Notes under the pieces: model-generated
Seen by the model: the letters and a program-made list of their open reading frames with translations, nothing else
Told to the model about the DNA's origin: nothing
Database searches by the model: none
Made by a program: the position numbers and the translations under genes
Assembly: GCA_051000815.1 (NCBI GenBank)
Contig: JBPCNX010000098.1
Location: forward strand, 96,339 to 160,338
Source: PSRF01 sp051000815
GTDB taxonomy: Bacteria; Acidobacteriota; Blastocatellia; Pyrinomonadales; Pyrinomonadaceae
Direction: 5' to 3'
DNA: 64,000 bases
Part shown: positions 8,408-16,919 of the stretch, in pieces
How the letters are laid out: every line of letters starts with the position of its first letter
Numbering within the stretch: the stretch's first letter is position 1

Positions 8408-9293
8408 CAACTACGGGTTTTTCATGCTGGAAGAGGCCCGACACTTGTTTGTCTAATCTGCGCCTGGCAATCCGAATATATTCCTTCTCAAGTTCCACTC
8501 CGATTGCATTCCGATCGCAACGGGCCGCCGCAAGTAGGGTTGTGCCGGTTCCCATGAACGGATCAAGCACTGTGTCGCCGGTAAATGAGAACATCCGAAC
8601 CAGCCTGTAGGCGACTTTCTCAGGAAATGGGGCGGGATGCTCTCTCGTTGACTCACCCGGAACAGTCCAAATCTGTTGAAACCATTCGCTGTATTCCTCT
8701 TTGCTTAATCGCGAGGAATCCCGCTGTTCCATCGTTGGCTGTCGATAACCGCCGGGTTTCCGAAGCATCAAAATAAATTCGATGTCGTTCTTAATGATCG
8801 CATTTGGCTCATAGGGCTTGCCTAAAAAGGACGATCCGTTTTCGATCTCATAGTTCGCATTCGAAATCTTGTACCAGATTATTGGATTCAAGTTGTCGAA
8901 ACCCAGACGCCGTGTTCTCACTAATATGTCGGCGTGGAGAGGCATAACTACGTGGCGACCGTGCTTCCGACGCGATAAGCAAACATCGCCCACGACGCAC
9001 ACCACTCGCCCGCCAGGCACTAAGGATCTAAAGCAGTGCGCCCAAACCTTGTCCAGTTCGTCATGGAAACGCTCGTAGTCCTCAACGTGTCCGAGTTGTA
9101 ACTCATTTTCAGGATATCGTTTGAGGGTCCAATACGGAGGTGAAGTTACTACCAGGTGAACCGATTCATCAGGAACCCAGTTAAGCTCGCGAGCATCGCC
9201 ATGATGTATGGTGAGGTTCCGCGGCGTTGGTGATTTAGCGACTGCTTCCATGTCAAGCATCATAGATTCATTACTCATCGATTTCAAAGTCAT
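8361..9293 (-). CDS. site-specific DNA methyltransferase, beta class
   Basis: A 310-residue amino-methyltransferase with motif IV TSPPYW near residue 50 and motif I DPFMGTGTT near residue 245. This catalytic-before-cofactor order defines the beta class of N6-adenine or N4-cytosine enzymes, and a TSPPYW motif favours N4-cytosine. The middle contains GRVVCVVGDVCLSRRKHGRHVVMP and the usual strongly hydrophilic recognition segment. It is convergent with, and overlaps, the putative endonuclease gene, so the two form a probable restriction-modification pair. An internal ATG at 9278 is an alternative start. Confidence 0.88.
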   Translation of the reverse strand: MTLKSMSNESMMLDMEAVAKSPTPRNLTIHHGDARELNWVPDESVHLVVTSPPYWTLKRYPENELQLGHVEDYERFHDELDKVWAHCFRSLVPGGRVVCVVGDVCLSRRKHGRHVVMPLHADILVRTRRLGFDNLNPIIWYKISNANYEIENGSSFLGKPYEPNAIIKNDIEFILMLRKPGGYRQPTMEQRDSSRLSKEEYSEWFQQIWTVPGESTREHPAPFPEKVAYRLVRMFSFTGDTVLDPFMGTGTTLLAAARCDRNAIGVELEKEYIRIARRRLDKQVSGLFQHEKPVVVTDKSDPQISSQVAL

Positions 9294-9837
9294 CTTCCCC
9301 GTTAGGTTCCTTCGGAAACGTTTATAGGATCAGTTTAGAGACAAGGCAACTGTTAGGTCTATATCGGCTCAGAGTATTTCATGCAAAATCTTTGGGGCAT
9401 TCAGAAGTAAAGATGCTCACCATCTTGTAAGAAATAGTTTTAGACGATCCTTATAAACCTCTTGACGTTGTTTGTGCCCTGAAGTAATCTCCGCGCGCCT
9501 TACGACCCAGGTTTGAATTAGCCGCATCTTCACACTCGCAACCACGGCCAGCGGCCGGCCTTGTAAAGTTGATCTGAATCGTTCCGAGCGTGTCGTCACA
9601 ATTATTGCTTCGGCTTTGATTGTGAAGTCATGAAGTCTCAGCTGCGGTTTTTTCAACGAGTGCTGCTCGAGGAGAAGATTGGCAAGTTCAGCGGTTGCCG
9701 GCTCGAATCGGCGGAAGCTGCAAGACAGAGATACGGGGCGTCTGTCTGAACCTGGGTCGTAAGTAAAACTGTCCTCACCCCAGAACCGATACTGACGTTT
9801 GCGGGGGGAATAGGGCCCTCACCGCCCTGTTCGCTAT
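9294..9837. other. gene-poor stretch, no supported gene
   Basis: This 540-bp stretch follows the start of the methyltransferase. Only short frames occur, such as 9417-9656 on the minus strand beginning at TTG (79 residues, beginning MKKPQLRLHDF) and 9653-9856. They have no recognisable motif, no good ribosome binding site and no matching neighbours. I treat the region as intergenic or as the remnant of a decayed gene. Confidence 0.45.
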
Positions 9838-9925
9838 GAACCAGTCCAAGGTCCAACGTCCCAGGTCCAATGTCTGTTTAGATTGGATAGACTTTGGACT
9901 TTGGACAGTGGACTTTGGACTGGCC
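9838..9925. repeat. low-complexity inverted tract (GGTCCAA / TTGGACT type)
   Basis: GTCCAAGGTCCAACGTCC-type units on the left are matched by TTTGGACTTTGGAC-type units on the right, predicting a hairpin of about 35-bp arms. It belongs to the same structural class as the tracts at 2493 and 23597 but has a different unit sequence. Confidence 0.75.
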
Positions 9926-10009
9926 TTCATCCCTCATCCGTTGATTTTCAGTTGCCGTCCGCAGTCCAGGTAGCGATAATGCTGCCAAATTCCAACCAGG
10001 AGAAATTCA

Positions 10010-10969
10010 ATGATTTCCAAAGTTTCACTGAGACGCTCTTCGCTCTTTCTATCGTTATTGCTTCTTGGCGCCTCGGCGTCGTCTGCTTTCGCACAGGCGC
10101 CGGCGGTGCGGACTCCGCGTCCCAGCCAGAAGGCGAGCGTGATGCAAACTATCGGCGTCACCGATGTGACGATCACCTACAGTCGCCCGGGAGTGAAAGG
10201 ACGAAAGATCTGGGGCGATCCTCCTCCGGAATTAGCTGCAGGCACGGCCACTCTCGACGATCAGAATAAGCGTCCCAAGGACATGGTCATTGTTCCTTAC
10301 GGCCACGTCTGGAGGACCGGTGCGAATGAAGCGACGCAGTTTGAAGTGACAGACGAGGTTTTGATAAATGGGCAAAAACTTCCCGCCGGCAGTTACAGTC
10401 TGCACACGATCCCCGGTAAGGACGAATGGACGATCGTGTTCAACGGCACCGCCAACCAGTGGGGCAGTTTCAACTATGACGAAAAGAAAGACACTCTGCG
10501 TGTGAAGGCGAAGCCGGAATGGGTAAACGACAACCAGGAGTGGTTGATGTACAGCTTCGATCCGGTCACCGAAAATTCCGCGCAAGTCAACATTCGCTGG
10601 GAAAAGGTGCGGGTGCCATTCACCGTGGAGGTGAAGGATGTAAAAGCGGTGACGCTTGCGAAGCTGCGTGCCGCCGTAGCCGCTGCCAAGCCAGACGACT
10701 GGCGGACTCCCTTGCAGGCCGCTAACTACGTCTTCTTGAGAGAAGACAAGATGGATCCGACTGAAGCAATCGGCTGGCTTGAACAGTCACTTAAGATTAA
10801 GGAGACTTTCGGTAACATGTATTCGAAGGCGCGTCTCCTTGCGTCCCAGGGTAAGACTCAGGAAGCTATCGCCGCCGGTGAGAAAGCGCTTGTGCTCGGC
10901 AAAGAAGCCAAGGCCAATACGGCAGATTTGGAGAAACGCCTCGCCGAGTGGAAAGCCAAGAAGATGTGA
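10010..10969 (+). CDS. DUF2911 secreted protein with C-terminal TPR
   Basis: A 319-residue exported protein. A signal peptide (LFLSLLLLGASASSAFAQ) is followed by the DUF2911 domain at about residues 35-200. Its hallmarks include RPSQKASVMQTIGVTDVTITYSRP, a KIWG motif, and VPYGHVWRTGANEAT. Residues 230-315 hold helical repeats resembling TPRs (NYVFLREDKMDPTEAIGWLEQ and SKARLLASQGKTQEAIAAGEKAL). DUF2911 proteins are common in Acidobacteriota and Bacteroidota and their function is unknown. AGGAG about eight bases before the ATG supports the start. Confidence 0.85.
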   Translation: MISKVSLRRSSLFLSLLLLGASASSAFAQAPAVRTPRPSQKASVMQTIGVTDVTITYSRPGVKGRKIWGDPPPELAAGTATLDDQNKRPKDMVIVPYGHVWRTGANEATQFEVTDEVLINGQKLPAGSYSLHTIPGKDEWTIVFNGTANQWGSFNYDEKKDTLRVKAKPEWVNDNQEWLMYSFDPVTENSAQVNIRWEKVRVPFTVEVKDVKAVTLAKLRAAVAAAKPDDWRTPLQAANYVFLREDKMDPTEAIGWLEQSLKIKETFGNMYSKARLLASQGKTQEAIAAGEKALVLGKEAKANTADLEKRLAEWKAKKM

Positions 10970-11002
10970 ATTGAAGGTCTGAAGGAACTCAACGCTTTTC
11001 TT

Positions 11003-11090
11003 CATTCGTGGCGATTCGTGTGTCTTCGTGGATCGTGTTCGCCGAACCCAACAGTCTTACGATCCACGAAGACACACGAAGCGTCACGAA
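11003..11090. repeat. inverted repeat (TTCGTGTGTCTTCGTGGATCGT type)
   Basis: The left arm TTCGTGTGTCTTCGTGGATCGT is mirrored by ACGATCCACGAAGACACACGAA on the right, about 25 bp apart, giving a long near-perfect hairpin. A shorter related motif occurs at 28940-29020 and 36195-36265. The remainder of 10970-11270 has no supported gene. Confidence 0.8.
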
Positions 11091-11270
11091 CTATGCAAGA
11101 GCCACGGCGTTATCCTTCGCACCGTCAGTTGCAAATGCCGAGGAAAGCCATGGACATGCGTCAGTAAGACGAGGTGAATCGGTCAAATACAATTCCTACC
11201 AGTCCGCAGGCAAGATCAGGTGCGCGCCGCAAACTAACAGGTCGCGTTAAGTAGACGGAGCAACGCAAGC

Positions 11271-12788
11271 TTGACCCAAGACTCTCTAACCGCGACCAGC
11301 GCCGCAGATCGTGCCGGCGCTGACGCTGTTCACGGTTACCAGATCTGGAAAGTCATCGCAGCTTCCGCCGTGGGCACGATGATCGAGTGGTACGACTTCT
11401 ACATCTTCGGCAGCCTGGCAATCGTAATCTCTCCGCTCTTCTATCCCAGCGGCAATAACACGCTTGCTCTGATTGCTTACCTCTCCACGTTCGCAGTCGG
11501 CTTCGTAGTACGTCCCTTCGGCGCCCTCTTCTTCGGACGTATCGGGGACCTGGTTGGACGTAAATATGCTTTCCTGGTGACTCTAATAATCATGGGCGGC
11601 GCCACCGCCCTGATAGGTTTCCTACCAACTTACGCCAGCATTGGGATCTTTGCGCCGATAACCCTTCTGGTGATCCGCATTCTTCAGGGACTTGCCCTGG
11701 GAGGCGAATATGGTGGCGCGGCAGTTTATGTCGCCGAGCACGTGCCCGATGAGAGGCGTGGCTTCTACACCAGCTTTATTCAAATCACGGCGACGCTTGG
11801 TCTCTTCCTCTCGCTCGTCGTAGTTCTTTTCGTGCAGAACGCGATGAGTAAGGAGGCCTTCAGCTCGTGGGGATGGCGCATCCCGTTTCTCATCTCGATT
11901 CTCCTGGTCGGTATCTCGCTCTACATCCGGTTGCGCATGAAGGAGTCGCCCATCTTCAGGCAGATCAAAAGCGCCGGACTTACTTCGGTGCAGCCTCTGA
12001 AAGAGGCATTCACCAGATGGGTAAACCTGAAGCGTGTTTTGATTTCGCTCTTTGGGGCGACCGCAGGTCAGGGGGTTGTTTGGTACACAGGACAGTTCTA
12101 CGCATTGTTCTACCTGCAAACCATCATGAAGGTAAACGGACGATCGGCTAACTATGTTGTGGCAATTGCGCTACTTCTCGGCATGCCGTTGTTCGTGGTC
12201 TTCGGGGCGCTTTCGGACCGCATCGGGCGGAAGTGGATCATGATGCTCGGCTGCCTGCTGGCGGCGGTTTCGTATATCCCAATTTACAAGGCGATGCAGA
12301 TTGCCGCAGGCTCGGAAGTCGTGACTGCAATTTCTCAGCGAAACCCGGTGACAGGCGCCATCAGCCTGACACCCCAGTCGCTCGTAGACGGAGTTCTGCA
12401 ACCTTCGAAAGAGGTGCTGCCTTACACCGACTTCAGCACCTTTATCGGTTCTCCCGTAGCGTGGAAATTGATTCTGTTGGTGTTTGTCCAGGTTGTCTTC
12501 GTGACCATGGTTTATGGCCCGATCGCAGCCTACCTGGTGGAAGCTTTTCCGGCAAAGATCAGATACACATCACTTTCTTTGCCGTATCACATCGGCAACG
12601 GTGTGTTTGGAGGTTTGCTGCCGCTAATCGGACTGGCCGTCATTGCGCAAACGGGAAACATCTACGCGGGTTTGTACTATCCGATCATCGTCGCGAGCAT
12701 AACCTTCGTCGTCGGTTCAATTCTCCTAAAGGAAACCAGACACATACTGATCTGGGATGAACTGGACAGCACGCCGGATGTGAAATAG
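11271..12788 (+). CDS. major-facilitator transporter, metabolite:H+ symporter type
   Basis: A 505-residue membrane protein with about twelve transmembrane segments. The opening segment AASAVGTMIEWYDFYIFGSLAIVI and the loop RIGDLVGRKYAF are typical of the MHS (ProP/KgtP/shikimate transporter) branch of the major facilitator superfamily, which couples uptake of an organic acid or osmolyte to protons. An extra hydrophilic stretch at about residues 345-400 lies between late membrane helices, as in some actinobacterial members. The substrate cannot be inferred. The first codon is TTG at 11271, with GGAG about ten bases upstream; no ATG lies near it. Confidence 0.85.
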   Translation: MTQDSLTATSAADRAGADAVHGYQIWKVIAASAVGTMIEWYDFYIFGSLAIVISPLFYPSGNNTLALIAYLSTFAVGFVVRPFGALFFGRIGDLVGRKYAFLVTLIIMGGATALIGFLPTYASIGIFAPITLLVIRILQGLALGGEYGGAAVYVAEHVPDERRGFYTSFIQITATLGLFLSLVVVLFVQNAMSKEAFSSWGWRIPFLISILLVGISLYIRLRMKESPIFRQIKSAGLTSVQPLKEAFTRWVNLKRVLISLFGATAGQGVVWYTGQFYALFYLQTIMKVNGRSANYVVAIALLLGMPLFVVFGALSDRIGRKWIMMLGCLLAAVSYIPIYKAMQIAAGSEVVTAISQRNPVTGAISLTPQSLVDGVLQPSKEVLPYTDFSTFIGSPVAWKLILLVFVQVVFVTMVYGPIAAYLVEAFPAKIRYTSLSLPYHIGNGVFGGLLPLIGLAVIAQTGNIYAGLYYPIIVASITFVVGSILLKETRHILIWDELDSTPDVK

Positions 12789-12825
12789 GCGTAACGGATC
12801 TGAATTCAACCTTTCAACAAACCTG

Positions 12826-13025
12826 CGCAGCAGGTGAAAGCATAGAGCCTGGGGCGTGAGCCCCAGGTCGGCGAGCGTTAAATAATTTAAGAGCCCGCGA
12901 AGCGGCGCGACGGAACGGCCTTCGGTAAAGGTTCTGTCGCCCGCTCGCGGGCTAATGAGTTTGTGGGCATGTAACCTGGGGCTTACACCCCAGGCTTTAT
13001 GCTTTCGTCCGCTTCGCGGACTAGA
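12826..13025. repeat. nested palindrome element
   Basis: From outside inwards, AAAGCATAGAGCCTGGGGC pairs with GCCCCAGG-containing sequence and ACCCCAGGCTTTATGCTTT on the far side. Inside this, GAGCCCGCGAAGCGG pairs with CCGCTCGCGGGCT. A GTCCGCTTCGCGGAC palindrome closes the right end near 13008. Each arm is itself palindromic, so a multi-branched cruciform or RNA fold is possible. No gene is supported between 12789 and 13130. Confidence 0.8.
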
Positions 13026-13130
13026 CTGGGCTGGCCTTTCGTTAATGTTGAACATACTCTGAAACCTGTGCTGTGGTTTTCTACGTAAACATCCAAACAT
13101 CATTTCCGTGGTTACGGGCGGATTCACAAC

Positions 13131-14357
13131 ATGCCGATTCTTGAAGCTCTCAAGCTCGCGCTTTCAGCGATACTTTCGCACAAGCTGCGTTCTTTCCTGA
13201 CGCTGCTGGGCGTAATCTTCGGCGTGGCGACGGTGATTGTTGTAGTGTCGCTGGTTGAGGGCTTCAATGCTTATGTTGATGAGAAGATTGCTAACATCGG
13301 GACTAACGCGTTCTCGGTGAGCAAGTATTCGATTGACGATTTTTCCAGCGTGGAAGCGCTGAATGCGGCGCGCCGCCGTAATAAGGATATCACTCTCGAC
13401 GACGCGGCCGCGCTCGTTGCCCGCGGCGGAGCGATCCAGGAAGTTGGCGCCAAAGAGGACATTACCGGCGACGTGAAGTTTGGCGCCACGAATCTCCGCA
13501 GGATTCACATCAGCGCCACGACACCAAACATCGCGGACATCGAGCGAATTGAGGTTGGCGAGGGTCGCTACTTCAACAAAGTTGACGAGCAAACGCGTAG
13601 TAACGTGACCTTCATAGGCTCGGATGTGGCCGACAAGCTTTTTCCCAGCGCGAATCCACTGGGGCAGACGATCAGAATAGACGGGCGGCCATTTGAAGTA
13701 GTTGGAGTTGCCAAGGCGAAAGGATCGGTATTCGGTCAACCGCAGGACATGTACGTGTCGATGCCGCTTTCCGCGTTCCTGGCGATTTACGGTTCGCGGC
13801 GCTCGCTCAATCTCAGTGTCACCTCAACAGGTGCGGCAACGTATCAGGACGCCGTAGACGAAGCGCGCATTGTGATGCGAACCAGACGCAAGCTGACACC
13901 GAGCGAGAAGGACAACTTTGGAATCATCACGCCGAGCGCGATCAACGAACTACGCGACAAGATCTTTGGTACGATTCAAGTGGCCGCAATTGGTGTTACT
14001 TCGATTTCGCTTGTTGTGGGCGGGATTGTGATTATGAATATCATGCTGGTTAGCGTCACGGAGCGCACCAAAGAGATTGGTATTCGCAAGAGTATCGGAG
14101 CCCGCCGCAGCGACATCTTGAAACAGTTTCTGGCTGAATCGACGATGTTGTCGCTGCTCGGTGGCGCGATTGGAATTGCGATAGCCTATGCCCTGGCCAA
14201 GCTGGTCGCGACATTCACACCTGTGCCGACGTCTTTGCCTTTGCTGGCGGTTACGGTTGCGTTGTTTGTGTCGGCAACGGTGGGGTTAATTTCGGGAGTG
14301 TATCCGGCATGGCGAGCCGCCGGGCTTGATCCGATAGAAGCGCTGCGAGCGGAATGA
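13131..14357 (+). CDS. MacB-like ABC transporter permease (FtsX family)
   Basis: A 408-residue inner-membrane protein with one N-terminal transmembrane helix (LRSFLTLLGVIFGVATVIVVVSLVEGF), a large periplasmic MacB core domain (about residues 45-250), and three C-terminal helices. The FtsX signature is MNIMLVSVTERTKEIGIRKSIGARRSDILKQFL. Such proteins work as mechanotransmission ABC exporters of peptides, lipids or drugs together with a MacB-type ATPase, but no ATPase gene is nearby. The paralogous gene at 14853 would be its natural partner in a heterodimer. Confidence 0.88.
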   Translation: MPILEALKLALSAILSHKLRSFLTLLGVIFGVATVIVVVSLVEGFNAYVDEKIANIGTNAFSVSKYSIDDFSSVEALNAARRRNKDITLDDAAALVARGGAIQEVGAKEDITGDVKFGATNLRRIHISATTPNIADIERIEVGEGRYFNKVDEQTRSNVTFIGSDVADKLFPSANPLGQTIRIDGRPFEVVGVAKAKGSVFGQPQDMYVSMPLSAFLAIYGSRRSLNLSVTSTGAATYQDAVDEARIVMRTRRKLTPSEKDNFGIITPSAINELRDKIFGTIQVAAIGVTSISLVVGGIVIMNIMLVSVTERTKEIGIRKSIGARRSDILKQFLAESTMLSLLGGAIGIAIAYALAKLVATFTPVPTSLPLLAVTVALFVSATVGLISGVYPAWRAAGLDPIEALRAE

Positions 14358-14852
14358 GATCGTGAATCGTGAATGGTAAATCGGAACTGAACCTGTTGCT
14401 AATTCGCAGGTCAGGAAGGGGGCAAGCGTAGCGGCCCCCGCTCAAATCCCAATAGCAACAGGGCAGAAGAAAAGACAAAAAGAGGGGGAGTTGAATTCAA
14501 GGTTGAAGTGCAACACACGAAGCGCAAGGAGCAATTACAGTACGGGAGCGGTAGCGACCGCACTCGCTCAACTAAGAACAAGAAGCAATTAAACTGATAG
14601 TCAGCGACTTGAAGGGTGTATTGGTGCATCATTTCATGAATGATTCTGTTGCTTGAGTGCGGTCGCTACGGCTCCCGTACTGTAATTGCTCGTTGCAATG
14701 CTTTGCTGAACTTCTTAGTTGAATATGCGGGAGTTGTTTCTCTGAGCATTTTGCATTTCAAACTCGAGCGGGGGAGCGGCTGGCACCTTGCCCCCTTCCC
14801 AACCTGCAAGTTAGCAAGGGCCTAACAATTCACGATTCACGATTAACGAAAC
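14358..14852. repeat. giant nested inverted repeat between two permease genes
   Basis: Almost the whole 495-bp gap is a layered inverted repeat. The outermost layer, ATCGTGAATCGTGAAT (14359 on), pairs with ATTCACGATTCACGAT (14827 on). Next, TTGCTAATTCGCAGGT and AGGAAGGGGGCAAG (14396-14430) pair with CTTGCCCCCTTCCCAACCTGC and AGTTAGCAAG (14787-14818). The innermost arms at about 14531-14570 and 14655-14695 share CAGTACGGGAGC and GCGACCGCACTC and their complements. No gene is supported inside. Confidence 0.85.
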
Positions 14853-16121
14853 ATGAAACTGTTCCAAAGCAATCTTTACGAGAACATCAAAATGGGCCTG
14901 GACACGCTCTGGCAGCACAAGCTGCGTTCGGCGCTGACGATTCTCGGCGTGGTTATCGGCACGATGACCGTAATCGTGATTGCGGCATTTGTGTCGGGAA
15001 TCGACGCTCGCGTATCCAAAGAGATCGAATCGTTCGGCACCAATTCGATCTACATCTACCGCTTCGATCCCGGCTTCAACTTCAATCCTTCCGCGGAAGA
15101 GCGGATGCGCAAACCGATCAGCTACGAAGACACGCTGGCCATCGCCAGCGAGTGTCCCTCGGTTGTGACCGCCGCCGCATTCATGTCGCCGGTGGATTTT
15201 TTTGGCGGACCATTCACCCAGCGCGTCAACGTCCGTTATCGCGATATCGAGATGACGAACTCGGCCGTGCAGGGCGCTTCGCCAACCTATTTCCTCATGG
15301 GAGTTACTACCATTGCCGAAGGTCGCTATTTCACAGAGGACGAGAACGCGCGCCATGCGAGTGTGCTGGTCATCGGTCGCGACGTCGCAAATACACTTTT
15401 CCCTTTTACGAATGCGCTCGACAAGGAGGCGACGATTAACGGCCGCGCGTACCGGATTGTCGGTGTGCTGGCGGAGCGCGATGTTTTTCTGGTGGGCGCG
15501 GAAGATCCCAATAACGAGAACAAAGCTGTCTACATGCCCTACCTCACTTTGCGCAAACTTTACCCGGACGTAGATGACAACTTTGTTATGGCCCAGGCGC
15601 GTCCCGGTCAAATGCAACAGGCGGTTGAGGAGATCCGCGAGCTCCTGCGCCGCCGGCGGAAGGTGCCCTTCAGCGCAGCTGATAATTTTGGCCTTTCCAC
15701 CTCAGAACAGATCCTCACGCAGTTTGCCGCGATCACCGGCGGGGTCTTTGCTTTGATGGTGGCGATTTCGAGTGTTGGATTGCTCGTCGGTGGGATTGGC
15801 GTGATGAACATCATGCTCGTTTCAGTGACCGAGCGGACTCGCGAGGTTGGAGTACGCAAGGCGATCGGAGCCCGCCGCCGCGACATCGTCGTGCAGTTTC
15901 TGATTGAAGCGGCCACGCTGACAGGTCTGGGCGGGGTGTTAGGGATTCTGGTTGGTTCTGGGATCGCTTTGCTGATTCAAACGATCATGCCGACTTATAT
16001 TCCGCTCTGGGCTCCAATAGTCGGATTCGTGGTCTCGGTTGGTCTTGGTCTTGTCTTTGGACTTTGGCCGGCGTGGAAAGCGGCGCGGCTGAATCCCATT
16101 GAAGCGCTGCGCTATGAATAG
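14853..16121 (+). CDS. MacB-like ABC transporter permease (FtsX family)
   Basis: A 422-residue paralogue of the previous permease with the same topology: a helix near residues 25-48, a periplasmic MacB core, and three C-terminal helices. It carries the signature MNIMLVSVTERTREVGVRKAIGARRRDIVVQFL. The two proteins share strong similarity at both ends and diverge in the periplasmic domain, as expected for two half-transporters of one exporter. An ATPase must be supplied from elsewhere. A run of GC-rich hairpins follows at 16122-16250. Confidence 0.88.
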   Translation: MKLFQSNLYENIKMGLDTLWQHKLRSALTILGVVIGTMTVIVIAAFVSGIDARVSKEIESFGTNSIYIYRFDPGFNFNPSAEERMRKPISYEDTLAIASECPSVVTAAAFMSPVDFFGGPFTQRVNVRYRDIEMTNSAVQGASPTYFLMGVTTIAEGRYFTEDENARHASVLVIGRDVANTLFPFTNALDKEATINGRAYRIVGVLAERDVFLVGAEDPNNENKAVYMPYLTLRKLYPDVDDNFVMAQARPGQMQQAVEEIRELLRRRRKVPFSAADNFGLSTSEQILTQFAAITGGVFALMVAISSVGLLVGGIGVMNIMLVSVTERTREVGVRKAIGARRRDIVVQFLIEAATLTGLGGVLGILVGSGIALLIQTIMPTYIPLWAPIVGFVVSVGLGLVFGLWPAWKAARLNPIEALRYE

Positions 16122-16251
16122 AAAGAAGCGGGCTTTGCCCGGCTGGGGCCTTAGCCTCTGCGCCGCTGATAGAACGGCACCGCTCTAAGCGAGGGCAAGC
16201 CGCCCTGCCCAACTGCGATATGCTGTCTCTTGAGTTACACTTCCAGCATTA

Positions 16252-16839
16252 ATGGGTGTAGCAAAGTTAACCGATCAAAATACGATTGTGCCTACTGAGA
16301 GTAAGTATGCTTGCATTGAGCGCGAGCGGCGCTATCTCCTCGAAGATCTCCCGGCAGGACTGACCCGCGCGAGTCCTCACACGCAAATCACCGACAACTA
16401 CATCACCGGAACGCGCCTGCGATTGCGCAAGGTGCGCGATCCCCAAACCAACAAATGGACTGTGAAATTTACGCAGAAGTTTGCGCCGGATCCAGGAGAT
16501 TTTTCGCGGACAATCATTACCAATACCTATCTTTCTGCGGCCGAGTCAGACGTGCTGGCGGTATTTGAAGCCAACGAGATTCGCAAGAACCGTTACCCGT
16601 TTGAGTTTGAGGGACGGAAGTTTACGATCGATATGTTTCTGGGTGACCTGTTCGGTTTAGTCCTGGCTGAGTTGAGTTTCGATACCGATGAAGAACTGAA
16701 CAATTTCCCTTTGCCGCGCTTTGCGCTTGCCGACGTCACTAACAGCGAGTTGTTTACTGGGGGCAGGTTAAGTGTCTTAACGTTTGCAGAGGTTCAAAAG
16801 GAGCTGAGGGAGCAGCGTGCGGCGGGCGGGGCGCAGTAA
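16252..16839 (+). CDS. CYTH-domain protein (triphosphate tunnel metalloenzyme)
   Basis: A 195-residue single CYTH domain. The acidic/basic entry motif IERERRYLLEDLP is near residue 22, and alternating charged strands follow (TRLRLRKVRD, KWTVKFTQKF, RYPFEFEGRKFTIDMFLGDLFGLVLAELSF). These line the tunnel that binds triphosphate with Mg or Mn. Family members include inorganic triphosphatases, thiamine triphosphatases and class IV adenylate cyclases. Without further domains the most likely activity is tripolyphosphatase, but this is inference. Confidence 0.8.
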   Translation: MGVAKLTDQNTIVPTESKYACIERERRYLLEDLPAGLTRASPHTQITDNYITGTRLRLRKVRDPQTNKWTVKFTQKFAPDPGDFSRTIITNTYLSAAESDVLAVFEANEIRKNRYPFEFEGRKFTIDMFLGDLFGLVLAELSFDTDEELNNFPLPRFALADVTNSELFTGGRLSVLTFAEVQKELREQRAAGGAQ

Positions 16840-16919
16840 GCAGTAGCCAGTAGGCAGAAGGCAGAAGGCACAAGGCAGAAGGTATAGGCGAAGTAAGAAG
16901 AAGGTAAGACCAGATCGTT

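Noticed and set aside
9417..9656. Minus-strand 79-residue frame after the methylase
   Set aside because: TTG start, no recognisable motif and no good ribosome binding site; kept only as part of the gene-poor stretch.
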